A stretch of DNA of 64,000 bases from Geodermatophilus sp. TF02-6 (GTDB lineage Bacteria > Actinomycetota > Actinomycetes > Mycobacteriales > Geodermatophilaceae): contig NZ_QOHF01000001.1 in assembly GCF_003319115.1 (NCBI RefSeq), positions 1 through 64,000 on the forward strand, read 5' to 3'. Below the pieces are notes generated by a model, which ran no database searches, was not told the origin of the DNA, and was given only the letters and a program-made list of their open reading frames with translations. Position 1 is the stretch's first letter; every line of letters starts with the position of its first letter. A program made the position numbers and the translations under genes. Positions 35,467 to 44,798 of the stretch are shown here, piece by piece.

Positions 35467-36042
35467 GTGAACGACCAGCCCGAGGGCCCGGTGCTGCATC
35501 CGCTGCTGGCCGGCCGGTGGAGTCCCACGACTTTCGATCCGGCCTACGAGGCCTCCCCCGCCGAGGTCGAGGTGCTGCTCGAGGCGGCGCGGTGGGCGCC
35601 GTCGGCGGGCAACTCCCAGCCGTGGGCGTTCATCGTCGGCCGCCGCGGTGACCGGACGCACCGCCGCCTCGTCCGTCACCTGGCCGGCAGCTCCGCGGCC
35701 TGGGCGCTGACGGCCAGCCTGCTGATCGCCAACCTGGCCCACCGCTTCGTCGAGGGCACCGACTGGGAGTTCTCCGAGTTCGCCGTCTACGACCTCGGCC
35801 AAGCCGTCGCCCACCTGACCGTGCAAGCCCAGGCGCTGGGCCTGCACGTACGGCAGTTCCGGGCCTTCGACCGGGCCGACCTGGCCGCCGAGTTCGCCGT
35901 TCCCAGCCACTGGGAGGTCACCACCATGGCCGCCGTCGGCCGCCTTCCCCCGGCCCTCGCCGCTTCCATCGATCCCGAGCCCGCAGAGCTGCTGACCCGG
36001 TCGCGTCGCGCTCTCGATGACATCGTGTGGACGGCCGGCTGA
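35467..36042 (+). CDS. Nitroreductase family FMN protein
   Basis: A 191-residue flavoprotein. RWSPTTFD (about 17-24) and ARWAPSAGNSQPWAFIVGRR (about 40-60) are the FMN-binding segments of short nitroreductases. The C-terminal VPSHWEVTTMAAVG is the second FMN contact. It would reduce nitro or quinone substrates with NAD(P)H. GTG 35467 is preferred; a longer start at 35431 adds Arg-rich sequence. A 14-bp tandem duplication lies upstream at 35369-35396. It seems intact, unlike most of its neighbours in the island. Confidence 0.87.
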   Translation: MNDQPEGPVLHPLLAGRWSPTTFDPAYEASPAEVEVLLEAARWAPSAGNSQPWAFIVGRRGDRTHRRLVRHLAGSSAAWALTASLLIANLAHRFVEGTDWEFSEFAVYDLGQAVAHLTVQAQALGLHVRQFRAFDRADLAAEFAVPSHWEVTTMAAVGRLPPALAASIDPEPAELLTRSRRALDDIVWTAG

Positions 36043-36776
36043 AGCCCGCGCACAGGCGAAAGCGACCGCAGGCCGCTGGCGGACCGCTGGGCGCCGTCGG
36101 CGTGAGCCGGGCTCGCCGTCCGCTCGCTGCCGTCGCTGACCCATCCCTGCCGACTCGGCGAGGACCGCGCCCTGCGCGGGGTGCCGAGGACGTTCCGGAG
36201 TGGCTGCGCGGCCAGCCGTGACCCCAGCCAGTCGAGGCACCGCAGCCCGGGCGCCCGTCGCCGGCCACGCGCCTCGAAACGGAGCCTTCCGCAACGGCCG
36301 GCTCGGCTCCGTCCTGCTCCTGCACCAGGGGGCGATCAGCGGTCGGCGTCCACGTGGAGGGGCGCACGCTCGTCGTCGAGCGGTGCGCGGGTGGGCTCGG
36401 TCCCCGAGTGCCCCGTCCGCGCGGAGGACGGCGGCGCCGTCGCATCTCGGGATGGTCACGATCTCACCCGCAGGGGCCGGCCGGACCGTGTACGCCGTCA
36501 CGTGCCGGGTAAGCGGCGTAGCGTGGAGGACGTCAAGACAGCAGCGGACCCACGAGCCGGACACTGACCGGCGCACGAAGACGACGAGCCCGACACGACA
36601 GACCAGCACCACGCAGTGACGTCCCTGCTGACCCGCCCACCCGCATCGACGACCCGGCCTCACCGCTCCGGCGAGTCCACCGTCCGGTCGGCAGGATCGG
36701 GAACAGAGGGGTGCATCCTGGCGCTGTGCAGGAGGCCGATCCGCGAGGAGCGGGTCCGTGCGGTAGAGAGCGAGTG
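36043..36776 (+). other. Gene-free 730 bp at the right edge of the accessory island
   Basis: Short open frames occur on both strands, but all are Arg/Pro-rich with no ribosome site and no recognisable domain. No tRNA gene, direct repeat or integrase that would mark an attachment site was seen. The promoter of the DUF7455 gene must lie in the last 100 bp. Confidence 0.45.
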
Positions 36777-37001
36777 ATGACCCAGATGACCGAGACGCTG
36801 ACGACGACCCCGCCCGCCGACGACCTCGTCGTTCCCTTCCACTGCGACCGCTGTGGTGCGCTGGCCAAGGTGCGGGTGGTCCTCGCCAGCGGCAGCGACC
36901 TCGTCTTCTGCGGGCACCACGCCCGCGAGTACGAGGGCAAGCTGCGCGACATCGCCGTCGACATCATCGAGACCGACGGCGAGCAGCACCTCACCCACTG
37001 A
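36777..37001 (+). CDS. DUF7455-like small zinc-binding protein
   Basis: A 74-residue protein with FHCDRCGALAKVRVVLASG and LVFCGHHAREYEGKLRDIA: CxxC plus CxHH, a compact zinc site. This is the layout of small actinobacterial proteins encoded near sigA/sigB. Function unknown. ATG 36777 (or GTG three bases before), with AGAGCGAG upstream. It marks the return to conserved order after the island. Confidence 0.85.
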   Translation: MTQMTETLTTTPPADDLVVPFHCDRCGALAKVRVVLASGSDLVFCGHHAREYEGKLRDIAVDIIETDGEQHLTH

Positions 37002-37140
37002 CGGAGGCGCTATCGTCGCGCACAGCGATGAAGCCCTCACTCGACGCCGCCGGCGTCTCTCCCCGCCTGCCGGGGACGAGGGGCCGGCGGCTCTGTCGTT
37101 CCCGGGGACCCCCGGTCGACGGCGACCCGGAGATCCCCCC

Positions 37141-39297
37141 ATGTCCCAGCCCGACGGCCAGCAGGACGAGACCGCCCGGATCGGTGCGCCGCCACTGTCC
37201 GACGACACCCGTCCCGTGCCGCACGACCGTGGCCCGCTGGACGGCGAGGGCCCCGACCCGGCCGCGGTGGCGGGTGGTGCCGGCGCCGTCGAGGCGCCCA
37301 CCGCGCCCGCCGACGACATCCCCGAACCGGACGAGGACGACGGGGAGACCCGGGACATCCGCTTCGCCCCCGGCGAGGCACCGCCTCCCGCCGGCGACTC
37401 CGGGGAGACGGCTCCCGTCGTCGCGACGGAGCAGCCGCACGCCCGGCCCGCCGCCCCCCGCCCGGACGCCGGCGGCAGCGCCACGCCGGCCGGACCGCGG
37501 CCGCCCCGGCGCCGCTGGTGGCGCCGTCCGGCGGTGCTCGCCCCCGTCGCCGCCGTCGGCGTGCTCGCCGCCGCCTACGGCATCGACCTGCTCGCGGCCG
37601 GCGACGACGTCCCCCGCAACACGGTCGTGGCCGGCGTCGACGTCGGCGGCCTCTCCCCCGCCGCCGCGGCCGAGCGGCTGGAGACCGAGCTCGCCCCGCG
37701 GGTCGTCGCCGACCACGTCATGGTGGCCGACGACGTGCAGGCCACCCTCTCCCCCGCGACCGCGGGCACCACGCTGGACGTCGACGGCACCGTCGACGCC
37801 GCGGCCCAGCAACCGCTCGACCCGTGGACCCGCGTGACCTCGCTGTTCGCCGACCGCGAGGTGGCGCCGGTCATCACCGGCGAGGAGACCGCGCTCACCG
37901 CCCAGATCGATGCTCTCGCCGAGCAGGTCGACCGCGCACCGGTCGACGCCACCATCGTCGTCGAGGGGACGACGCCGCACGTCGTGGAACCGGTGGCCGG
38001 GCGCACCCTCGACCGGGCGGGCGCGGCCGACGCCGTGACCGCGGCGCTGGCCTCCGGCGGCGATCCGGCCACCCCCATCGAGCTGCCGGTCGAGACGACC
38101 GAGGTGTCGGTGGACGCCGAGGAGGCCCAGCGGGTCCTCGACGAGACGGTCACCCCGGGCCTGGCCGCCCCGGTGACCGTCACCAGCCAGGACGGCGGCA
38201 CCTCGGTGGAGGTCCCGGTGAGCGCCCTCGCCGCCTCGCTGGTGTTCACCCCGCAGGAGAGCGGGGAGCTCGCCGTCGCCGTCGACCCGGCCGCCCTGCA
38301 GGCGGCGATGGGCGAGGACTTCACCGGGTTCGGCACCCCCGCGCAGGACGCCCGCTTCGAGGTCTCCGGCGGCGCGGTCACCCTCGTCCCGGCGGTGGAC
38401 GGCACCGGCGTCGACCCGGCCGCACTGGCCGGCCAGCTGCGGGAGGTGCTGCCGCGGTCCGCGCCGCGCACCGTCACCGCGCAGCTGGGGCCGGTGCAGC
38501 CCGGGTTCACCACCGCCGAGGCCGAGGCGCTGGGCATCCGCGAGCAGATCAGCACCTTCACGACGAACTTCACCAGCGCCGCGAGCGGCACGAACATCCG
38601 CGTGGTCGCCGCCGAGGTCGACGGGGCGCTGATCCGCCCCGGGGAGACCTTCAGCCTCAACGGCCACACCGGCCCCCGCGGCACGGCGCAGGGCTACGTC
38701 GAGGCCGCCGTCATCACCAACGGCGAGTTCACCGAGGCCGTGGGCGGCGGGGTCAGCCAGTTCGCGACCACGATGTTCAACGCCGTCTTCTTCGCCGGCC
38801 TCCAGGACGTCTACCACAAGCCGCACAGCTACTACATCAGCCGCTACCCGGCCGGCCGCGAGGCGACGGTCTACTACGACTCGATCGACCTGCAGTGGCG
38901 CAACGACAGCGACACCGGCGTCCTCGTCGACACCCAGTGGACGCCCGGCTCGCTCACCGTCTCCTTCTACGGCACCAAGCGCTACGACGTCGAGTCGATC
39001 AGCAGCGACCGGTACGACGTGCGCACGCCGGTGGTCCAGGACAAGCCCGACGACGGCAGCTGCACCCCGCAGGCCGGCGCGGACGGCTTCGACATCACCG
39101 TCACCCGGGTGTTCCACGACCCGGCCAGCGGCGCGGAGATCCGCCGGGAGGACTTCCGGACCCGGTACGCCGCCGAACCGGTGATCCGCTGCGTCCCGGT
39201 GCCCGCCCCCGCAGCGCCGCCCGCCCCCCAGGGCACCGTCCCGGCGCCGGGCTCCGCGCCGGGCGGACGCCGTCCGGGGCGGCGCACGCCGGCCTGA
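37141..39297 (+). CDS. VanW-family cell-wall-associated protein with peptidoglycan-binding repeats
   Basis: A 718-residue protein. The cytoplasmic N-terminus (1-125) is acidic and Pro-rich, then an Arg patch and one TM helix (about 130-152). Residues about 155-440 hold two PG_binding_4-type repeats (VAGVDVGGLSPAAAAERLE; LVPAVDGTGVDPAALAGQL). The VanW domain (about 468-620) has ISTFTTNFTSA, RPGETFSLNGHTGPR, AVGGGVSQFATTMFNAVFFAGL and HSYYISRYPAGREATVYY. VanW proteins act outside the membrane, but their chemistry is undefined. ATG behind GGAGATCCCC. Confidence 0.92.
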   Translation: MSQPDGQQDETARIGAPPLSDDTRPVPHDRGPLDGEGPDPAAVAGGAGAVEAPTAPADDIPEPDEDDGETRDIRFAPGEAPPPAGDSGETAPVVATEQPHARPAAPRPDAGGSATPAGPRPPRRRWWRRPAVLAPVAAVGVLAAAYGIDLLAAGDDVPRNTVVAGVDVGGLSPAAAAERLETELAPRVVADHVMVADDVQATLSPATAGTTLDVDGTVDAAAQQPLDPWTRVTSLFADREVAPVITGEETALTAQIDALAEQVDRAPVDATIVVEGTTPHVVEPVAGRTLDRAGAADAVTAALASGGDPATPIELPVETTEVSVDAEEAQRVLDETVTPGLAAPVTVTSQDGGTSVEVPVSALAASLVFTPQESGELAVAVDPAALQAAMGEDFTGFGTPAQDARFEVSGGAVTLVPAVDGTGVDPAALAGQLREVLPRSAPRTVTAQLGPVQPGFTTAEAEALGIREQISTFTTNFTSAASGTNIRVVAAEVDGALIRPGETFSLNGHTGPRGTAQGYVEAAVITNGEFTEAVGGGVSQFATTMFNAVFFAGLQDVYHKPHSYYISRYPAGREATVYYDSIDLQWRNDSDTGVLVDTQWTPGSLTVSFYGTKRYDVESISSDRYDVRTPVVQDKPDDGSCTPQAGADGFDITVTRVFHDPASGAEIRREDFRTRYAAEPVIRCVPVPAPAAPPAPQGTVPAPGSAPGGRRPGRRTPA

Positions 39298-39378
39298 CCG
39301 GTCGCCCGACCGCGGGACGCCGGAGCGCGGCCGGCCCGGCCCCGGGTCCGCGGCGACCCCGACGTGCACACTGGAACG

Positions 39379-40476
39379 GTGAGCACCGTCCTGCCCGGAG
39401 GGTCGCCGGCCCGCGCCGGGAGCGACCCGGACGGTGCCGGCGTCCCCTCGGGGGCCACCGCCGTGCCTCCGCCGGCCGCCCCGCCGCGGCTGGCGGGCTG
39501 GCCGGCGCTCCTGCGCGTGCCGCTGCAGGTGCTCGGCCGCACCGTGGCCAAGGCCTGGCACGACCGCATCCTGGGGCTGTCGGCCGAGGCGGCGTTCTGG
39601 CAGATCCTCTCCGTGCCGCCCCTGCTCATCGGGCTGCTCGGCTCGCTGGGCTACCTCGGCACCTTCATCGGCGAGGACTCGGTCGCCCAGATCGAGGACC
39701 AGCTGATCCGCGCCTCGACGCAGGCCCTCACGCCGGACGTGGTCGACTCGCTGGTGCAGCCGACGCTCAACGACATCCTGGGCTCGGGGCGGCTGGACGT
39801 GATGAGCGTCGGCTTCCTGCTGTCGCTGTGGGCCGGCTCCTCGGGGACGGCGACGTTCATGAACACCGTCGTCATCGCCTACGACCAGCGCGACGTGCGC
39901 GGTCCCATCCGCACCCGGCTGATGGCGCTGTGGCTGTTCGTCGTCGGCATGGTGCTCGCGGTGCTCACCCTGCCGCTGCTGGTGCTGGGCCGCGGGCTGC
40001 TGGTCTCGCTGCTGCCGGCCGACTGGCAGGCCACCGCGACGGTGCTGGTCAACGCCGTCTACTCGCCGCTGGTGCTGATCGGCCTGGGGCTGGCCCTGAC
40101 CAGCTTCTACTCCGTGGTGCTGCCCCGCCGGCTGCCCTGGTGGCGGCACCTGCCGGGCACCGTGCTGGCGGTGGCGTTCTTCGTCGTCGCCGCGGTGGGG
40201 ACCCGCGCCTACACCGCCGACATCCTCACCGCCACGCTGCCCTACGGGGCGCTGGCCACCCCGATCGCCGCGCTGCTGTTCTGCTTCTTCTTCGGCATGG
40301 CGGTGCTGCTGGGCGCCGAGCTGAACGCGACCATCCAGGAGCGCTGGCCGGCGCCGGCGCGCCGGCACCAGCGGCGCCGGCAGCTGCGGCGGGCGGCGAA
40401 GCTGGAGCGGGCCCGCACCGACATGGTCGGCTCGCCGGCCGACACCGCGGCCGGGAGCCGTCCCGACCCGCGCTGA
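39379..40476 (+). CDS. YihY/BrkB-family integral membrane protein
   Basis: A 365-residue protein with six transmembrane helices in the YihY (formerly RNase BN) pattern. Markers are AKAWHDRILGLSAEAAFWQILSVPP at the first helix, LWAGSSGTATFMNTVVIAYD, PLLVLGRGLL, and a final GMAVLLGAELNATIQE before a basic tail. The role is unclear, perhaps lipid or envelope transport. GTG 39379 chosen (TGGAAC before it); GTG 39364 would add five residues. Corresponds to Rv2707. Confidence 0.9.
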   Translation: MSTVLPGGSPARAGSDPDGAGVPSGATAVPPPAAPPRLAGWPALLRVPLQVLGRTVAKAWHDRILGLSAEAAFWQILSVPPLLIGLLGSLGYLGTFIGEDSVAQIEDQLIRASTQALTPDVVDSLVQPTLNDILGSGRLDVMSVGFLLSLWAGSSGTATFMNTVVIAYDQRDVRGPIRTRLMALWLFVVGMVLAVLTLPLLVLGRGLLVSLLPADWQATATVLVNAVYSPLVLIGLGLALTSFYSVVLPRRLPWWRHLPGTVLAVAFFVVAAVGTRAYTADILTATLPYGALATPIAALLFCFFFGMAVLLGAELNATIQERWPAPARRHQRRRQLRRAAKLERARTDMVGSPADTAAGSRPDPR

Positions 40477-40540
40477 GCCCTGCCCGGGCTCCGCGGCCGC
40501 CTCCCCCAGCGTGGCCTCCCAAGGCTCCGGCCCCGTCCCC

Positions 40541-40689
40541 GGCCCCCTGCAGGGCCCCACCGCGAGCGTGCGAGTGGTGGGGGCGGGGGGTCCTTCTACC
40601 GAGCCTGCGAGGGGCGGGGAGGACGGGCGGCCCCCTGCAGGGTCCCGCCGCGAGCGTGCGAGCGGTGGGGGGCGGGGGGTCCTTTCTCA
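40541..40689. repeat. Stop-docked palindromic repeats, copy 7 (two units)
   Basis: Unit a (40541-40593) and unit b (40629-40689) share arms GGCCCCCTGC / GGCGGGGGGTCC. Their inner stems differ by a compensating change: CCAC...GTGG in a, CCGC...GCGG in b. Unit b ends in the TGA of the DUF3039 gene (40687-40689). Confidence 0.75.
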
Positions 40690-40917
40690 GTCCTTGCGGA
40701 GCTGCTCGTAGACCTCCTTGCAGGCCGGGCACACCGGGCTGCCGGGCTTCGGCGCCTTGGTCACCGGGAAGACCTCGCCGCAGAGGGCCTCGACCAGCGT
40801 GCCCATGACCGCGCTCTCGGCGATCTGGTTCTTGCGCACGTAGTGGAAGACCTCGTTGGCGTTGCCGGTGTCGCCCTCGCGGACGTCGGGCTTCTCGAGG
40901 AGGTCGGTGCTGCTCAC
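40687..40917 (-). CDS. DUF3039 family protein
   Basis: A 76-residue protein of the DUF3039 family (Rv2708c type). DLLEKPD start, NEVFHYVRKNQIAESAVMGT, then VEALCGEVFPVTKAPKPGS and VCPACKEVYEQLR. Three cysteines (C...CxxC) plus a His suggest a zinc site. Function unknown. GTG 40917 chosen for GGGAG six bases upstream. Divergent from psuG. Confidence 0.92.
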   Translation of the reverse strand: MSSTDLLEKPDVREGDTGNANEVFHYVRKNQIAESAVMGTLVEALCGEVFPVTKAPKPGSPVCPACKEVYEQLRKD

Positions 40918-40999
40918 GCGGTGCTCCCTGGAGGTCAGCGGGGACAGGTGCCGGGAGCCGCTCCCCGGGAGCGGCTCCCCCGCCCACCATGATGTCAGG

Positions 41000-41941
41000 G
41001 TGCACGTCGCTCCCTCTCCGCTCGCCGTCCAACTGTCCCCCGAGGTCGAGGCGGCCCTCGCCGAGCGCCGGCCGGTCGTGGCTCTGGAGAGCACGCTGCT
41101 CGCCCACGGGTTGCCCCGACCGGACAACCGCGCGGCGGCCGACCGGGTGGAGGCCGCCGTCCGGGCCGGCGGCGCGGTGCCGGCGACGATCGCCGTCCTG
41201 GACGGCGTGCCGCACGTCGGGCTGACCGCGGCGCAGGTCGACCGCGTGTGCGCCGACCCCGACCTGGCCAAGCTGGGTGTCCGCGACCTGCCGGTCGCTG
41301 CCGCCCTGGGTCTGAGCGGGGCGACCACGGTGTCCAGCACCGCCCTGCTGGCCGCCCGGGCCGGCATCGGGGTCTTCGCCACCGGCGGCCTGGGCGGGGT
41401 GCACCGGGAGTCGACGGAGACCTTCGACGAGTCGGCGGACCTGGTGGCCCTGGCCCGCACCTCGCTGGTCGTCGTCTGCGCCGGGGTGAAGTCGATCCTC
41501 GACGTCCCGGCCACCCTCGAGCGGCTGGAGTCGCTGTCGGTGACCGTCGTCGGTTACCGGACGAGGACCTTCCCCGGCTTCTACGTCGCTGACTCCGGCT
41601 GCACCATCGACTGGTCGGTGGACGACGCCACCCAGGCGGCCGCGGTCTTCGCCGCCCGCCGCGACCTGTCCCCCGGCGCGGTCGTCGTCGCCAACCCGCT
41701 CCCGGCTGACGAGCAGCTCGACCCGGAGCTGCACGACCGGGTGATCACCGGCGCGCTGGCCGCGGCGGAGGAGGCCGGGGTGCGCGGCAAGGCCGTCACC
41801 CCGTTCGTCCTCGAGCACCTGCACCGGGCCAGCGAGGGCGCCACCCTCGCGGTCAACGTGCGGCTGGTGCTGCGCAACGCCGAGCTGGCCGGGCGGATCG
41901 CGGCCGCGCTGGCCGCGCTGGCCCGCCGGCCGGCGCCGTGA
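41000..41941 (+). CDS. psuG: Pseudouridine-5'-phosphate glycosidase
   Basis: A 313-residue Mn-dependent lyase splitting pseudouridine-5'-phosphate into uracil and ribose-5-phosphate. Motifs: ALESTLLAHGLPRPDN (about 30-45), TVSSTALLAARAGIGVFATGGLGGVHR (about 112-138), then VCAGVKSILDVPATLERLE with the catalytic Lys. Length fits bacterial PsuG. GTG 41000. The kinase PsuK follows after ten bases, giving a complete pseudouridine salvage operon. Confidence 0.95.
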   Translation: MHVAPSPLAVQLSPEVEAALAERRPVVALESTLLAHGLPRPDNRAAADRVEAAVRAGGAVPATIAVLDGVPHVGLTAAQVDRVCADPDLAKLGVRDLPVAAALGLSGATTVSSTALLAARAGIGVFATGGLGGVHRESTETFDESADLVALARTSLVVVCAGVKSILDVPATLERLESLSVTVVGYRTRTFPGFYVADSGCTIDWSVDDATQAAAVFAARRDLSPGAVVVANPLPADEQLDPELHDRVITGALAAAEEAGVRGKAVTPFVLEHLHRASEGATLAVNVRLVLRNAELAGRIAAALAALARRPAP

Positions 41942-41951
41942 CCATCGGCGC

Positions 41952-42881
41952 GTGGCCGCCCGACACGCCGTCCACCCCGACCACCTGCCGGTGATCGACG
42001 GCGGTCGGCCGCCCGTCGTGGTGGTCGGCGACCTGGTCACCGACGTCGTGGTGGTGCTGTCCGGGGAGCCGGCGCCGGGCTCGGACCGGCCGGCGGCCAT
42101 CCGCGGCCGCGGCGGCGGTGCGGGGGCCAACGTCGCCGTCCACCTCGCGCGGCTGGGCACGCCCGTGGTGTTCGCCGGCTGCGCCGGGGACGACGCCGCG
42201 GGCACGGGGCTGGTCGCCGAGCTGGGCGCCGCCGGGGTGGTCCCGGCCGTGCGCACCGTGGCCGGCGCGGCGACCGGGACGGTCGTGAGCCTGGTCGAGC
42301 CGGACGGCCAGCGCAGCATGCTCGCCGACCGCGGCGCGAACCTGGCCCTGCAGCCCGGTGACGTCCCCGCGCCGACCGCCGGCGGGCACCTGCACGTGTC
42401 CGGGTACACGCTGCTCGACCCGCGGCCGCGGACCGCGGGGCTGGCCGCGCTGGCGGCCGCGGCGGCGGCCGGGTGCACCGTCTCGGTGGACCCGGCCTCG
42501 ACCGGCCCGCTGGCCGGCTACGGGGTGGACCGCTGGCTGGCCGACACCGCCGCGGCCACGCTCGTGCTGCCGAACGAGGCCGAGGCGCGGCTGCTCACCG
42601 GCTGCGCCGACACCCCCGCGGCCGCCCGGGCGCTGGCGGCCCGCCACCCGGTCGCCGTCGTGACCCTGGGCGCCGACGGTGCGCTGTGGGCCTCGGGTGA
42701 GCTGCTCGTGCACCGGCCGGCGCACCCGGCGACCGTCGTTGACACCACCGGCGCCGGGGACGCCTTCACCGCCGGCCTGCTGTCGGTCTGGCTGGCCGAC
42801 CCGGACGGCGACCCGGTCGCGGCGCTGGAGGCGGGCCTGGCGCGGGCGGCGGCCGTGGTCGGCCGGGCCGGGGCGCGCTGA
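41952..42881 (+). CDS. psuK: PfkB-family pseudouridine kinase
   Basis: A 309-residue ribokinase-fold enzyme. The two PfkB signatures are RGRGGGAGANVAVHLARLG (about 49-67) and VVDTTGAGDAFTAGLLSVW (about 263-281), the latter with the catalytic Asp. Beside psuG it most likely phosphorylates pseudouridine to its 5'-phosphate. GTG 41952. Confidence 0.9.
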   Translation: MAARHAVHPDHLPVIDGGRPPVVVVGDLVTDVVVVLSGEPAPGSDRPAAIRGRGGGAGANVAVHLARLGTPVVFAGCAGDDAAGTGLVAELGAAGVVPAVRTVAGAATGTVVSLVEPDGQRSMLADRGANLALQPGDVPAPTAGGHLHVSGYTLLDPRPRTAGLAALAAAAAAGCTVSVDPASTGPLAGYGVDRWLADTAAATLVLPNEAEARLLTGCADTPAAARALAARHPVAVVTLGADGALWASGELLVHRPAHPATVVDTTGAGDAFTAGLLSVWLADPDGDPVAALEAGLARAAAVVGRAGAR

Positions 42882-42899
42882 CGCTCAGCGCTCGACCGC

Positions 42900-43241
42900 T
42901 CAGTGATCGATGACCCGGCCCGGGCGGGTGGGGTTCTCCAGGATCCGGTCGGGTCGGGGTGCGCTGTAGCGGTTGACGTCGAGCTTCTTCTTCGGCGGCC
43001 GGTCGTTGGCCATCATCACCGCGATCCAGGGCAGCACGGTGCCCAGCAGGGCGAAGATGAGCGCCAGCCACAGCGTCTGGTAGAAGACCGCGGCCAGGAC
43101 CAGGCTGACGCCGCGGACGGCCATGGTGAGCACGTAGCGCCGCTTCCGGGCGGCGTGCTGCTCGGCCAGGCTGGGTTGCGCCTCGGTGATCAGCACCGGT
43201 TGGGACCGGCGGGAGCGACCGGGCTGCTGGCTCGAGGCCAC
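42900..43241 (-). CDS. DUF3099 family membrane protein
   Basis: A 113-residue protein with VLITEAQPSLAEQHAARKRRYVLTMAVRG (about 18-46) and two helices (VSLVLAAVFYQTLWLALIFALLGTVLPWIAVMMAN in two parts, about 48-82). The family's NDRPPKKK motif and a basic C-terminus follow. Function unknown. GTG 43241 with an excellent GGAGGGAAGGA upstream. Convergent to psuK. Confidence 0.88.
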   Translation of the reverse strand: MASSQQPGRSRRSQPVLITEAQPSLAEQHAARKRRYVLTMAVRGVSLVLAAVFYQTLWLALIFALLGTVLPWIAVMMANDRPPKKKLDVNRYSAPRPDRILENPTRPGRVIDH

Positions 43242-43626
43242 GGGCTTCCTTCCCTCCGCCGACCGGGCGCACCGGTGCTCGGCGGATACCCTCCGCAGGC
43301 TGCCGAGCCCGGCGTCCCGACGGCGTCCGGGTCCCGGCACGGCCCGGGGTGTGGCGCCCATCGTGCCACCGGATCGGAGGCCGTGCAGGCGCCTCGGCGC
43401 GACTCCTCAGCAACCCGCCGTTGCCCTCCCCGCCTGCGTCTCCGCCGTCCTGACCTGCTGCATCTGGGCCAGCGGGTCGGGGTCGGGAACGCCGGCGCCC
43501 GACCGGCGGGAGCCCTCCTGGCCGCGGTCGCCGGCCTCCCGCCAGCCCAGGTGAGCTCAGGCCAGGGCGGTGCGGCAGCGGGCGAGCAGACCCCAGAGCG
43601 CCCGCCGACGCCGCAGGTGCGGGCGT

Positions 43627-43935
43627 GTCGGCGACGGTGAGCCGCCGGTCGGCGTCGGCCTCGATGTGGTCGCGCGCCCGACGCACGACCGAGGCGCCGG
43701 CGGCGGGCGCCCGTGCGGCGAGTTCGTCGCGGTGCTCGTGCAGGGCGGTCAGCAGCAGACCGCTCGCCACGCTGTGGGGGAACGGTGCGGCCACCATCGG
43801 CGGGCGGACGAGGAGGTCCTCGTCGGCGGGGTCGGTGGCCAGGGACCGGACCTGGGCCAGCCACCGTGCGCCGCGGTCGGTGGAGACGTCCATGCCGAGG
43901 TCGAGCTCGATCTGGTGGCGCAGCCGCGCGGAGAG
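43627..43935 (-). pseudogene. Central fragment of an AraC-family regulator
   Basis: About 100 residues (LRHQIELDLGMDVSTDRGAR and WLAQVRSLATDP onward, to ADRRLTVAD) match the region between the ligand-binding and DNA-binding parts of actinobacterial AraC regulators, where LLLTALHEHRDEL leads into the IEADADRRLTVAD start of the HTH domain. The HTH itself and the N-terminal half are gone; a TGA lies just upstream in frame. The rest of 43242-44114 holds no other supportable gene. Confidence 0.6.
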
Positions 43936-44114
43936 CGGTCACGGCACCTCCACCGGTCGACCCGCCAGACGACCCGTGGGGGTCACCGCGCCGTGGTGCC
44001 CGCCACACGCGATGCCGCGCTGCCGTCCCCATCTCCCTCCCCTGAGCTCGTACCCCCTGCCCCCTTCCGGAGTCAGGTGCGGGGCCGGCACGAGCCGAGC
44101 GCGAGGATGGCCGG

Positions 44115-44546
44115 GTGCGTGCGGTGCTGAGCCGGGTCGCGACGGCGACGGTCACGGTGGACGGCGAGGTCGTCGGCGAGATCGGCCGAGGGCTGCTGGC
44201 GCTGGTCGGGGTGGGTCGGGACGACGACGCCGACCGCGCGCGGATCCTGGCCCGCAAGGTGCACGAGCTGCGGGTCTTCCCCACCGACGACGGCGCCCGG
44301 TCGGTGGGCGACCTCGGCCTGCCGGTGCTGGTGGTGAGCCAGTTCACGCTCTACGCCGACACCCGCAAGGGCCGCCGTCCCTCCTGGGCCGACGCCGCGC
44401 CCGGCGAGCTGGCCGAGCCGCTGGTCGAGGAGGTCGTCGCCGAGCTGCGCCGTCGCGGCAACGCGGTGGCCACCGGGGTCTTCGGCGCGCGCATGCTCGT
44501 CTCGTCGGTGAACGAGGGACCGATGACCCTGCTGCTGGAGGTCTGA
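44115..44546 (+). CDS. dtd: D-aminoacyl-tRNA deacylase
   Basis: A 143-residue dimeric enzyme freeing tRNAs from D-amino acids. MRAVLSRVATATVTVDGEVVGEI is the standard start. The active-site motif SQFTLYADTRKGRRPS (about 77-92) and the cross-subunit Gly-cisPro motif NEGPMTL (about 133-139) are present. GTG start. Stands alone before sigB. Confidence 0.96.
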   Translation: MRAVLSRVATATVTVDGEVVGEIGRGLLALVGVGRDDDADRARILARKVHELRVFPTDDGARSVGDLGLPVLVVSQFTLYADTRKGRRPSWADAAPGELAEPLVEEVVAELRRRGNAVATGVFGARMLVSSVNEGPMTLLLEV

Positions 44547-44619
44547 GCGGCGCGGGATGCGGGTAGGCCCCGGTGACGCATCACACGTCCTGTGCGTCTG
44601 CTGTGAACCGAGCATCCGT

Positions 44620-44649
44620 GGAACACCCGACCCGGTCGGAGCCGTTGGA
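44620..44649 (+). promoter_or_regulatory. ECF-sigma-type promoter upstream of sigB
   Basis: GGAAC (44620-44624), 19 bases, then GTTGGA (44644-44649). GGAAC-N18/19-GTT is the promoter pattern of SigE/SigH (SigR)-type stress sigma factors, which drive sigB in mycobacteria. It lies about 145 nt before the sigB GTG. Confidence 0.5.
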
Positions 44650-44798
44650 CAGGGCGTACCACACCGGACACACGAGCGGAGCCTGTTCGGCTGGACGAGC
44701 CGGCTGAGCGGGGCCCCACCCACGACGCCCGGATGCGCTGTCGCCCACCGCCGATCGACGCGACGCATCCGACCCGAAGGCAAGGACGAAGACAGATC

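Noticed and set aside
36991-40560. A 1189-residue minus-strand open frame opposite VanW and YihY
   Set aside because: Composition is typical antisense shadow (runs of Gly, Arg, His, Asp) and the plus strand carries clear conserved domains.
43242-43626. Possible further gene between DUF3099 and the AraC fragment
   Set aside because: Frames on both strands are short and Arg/Pro-rich; a minus-strand LRRRRALWGLLARC stretch is isolated and cannot be tied to a gene.
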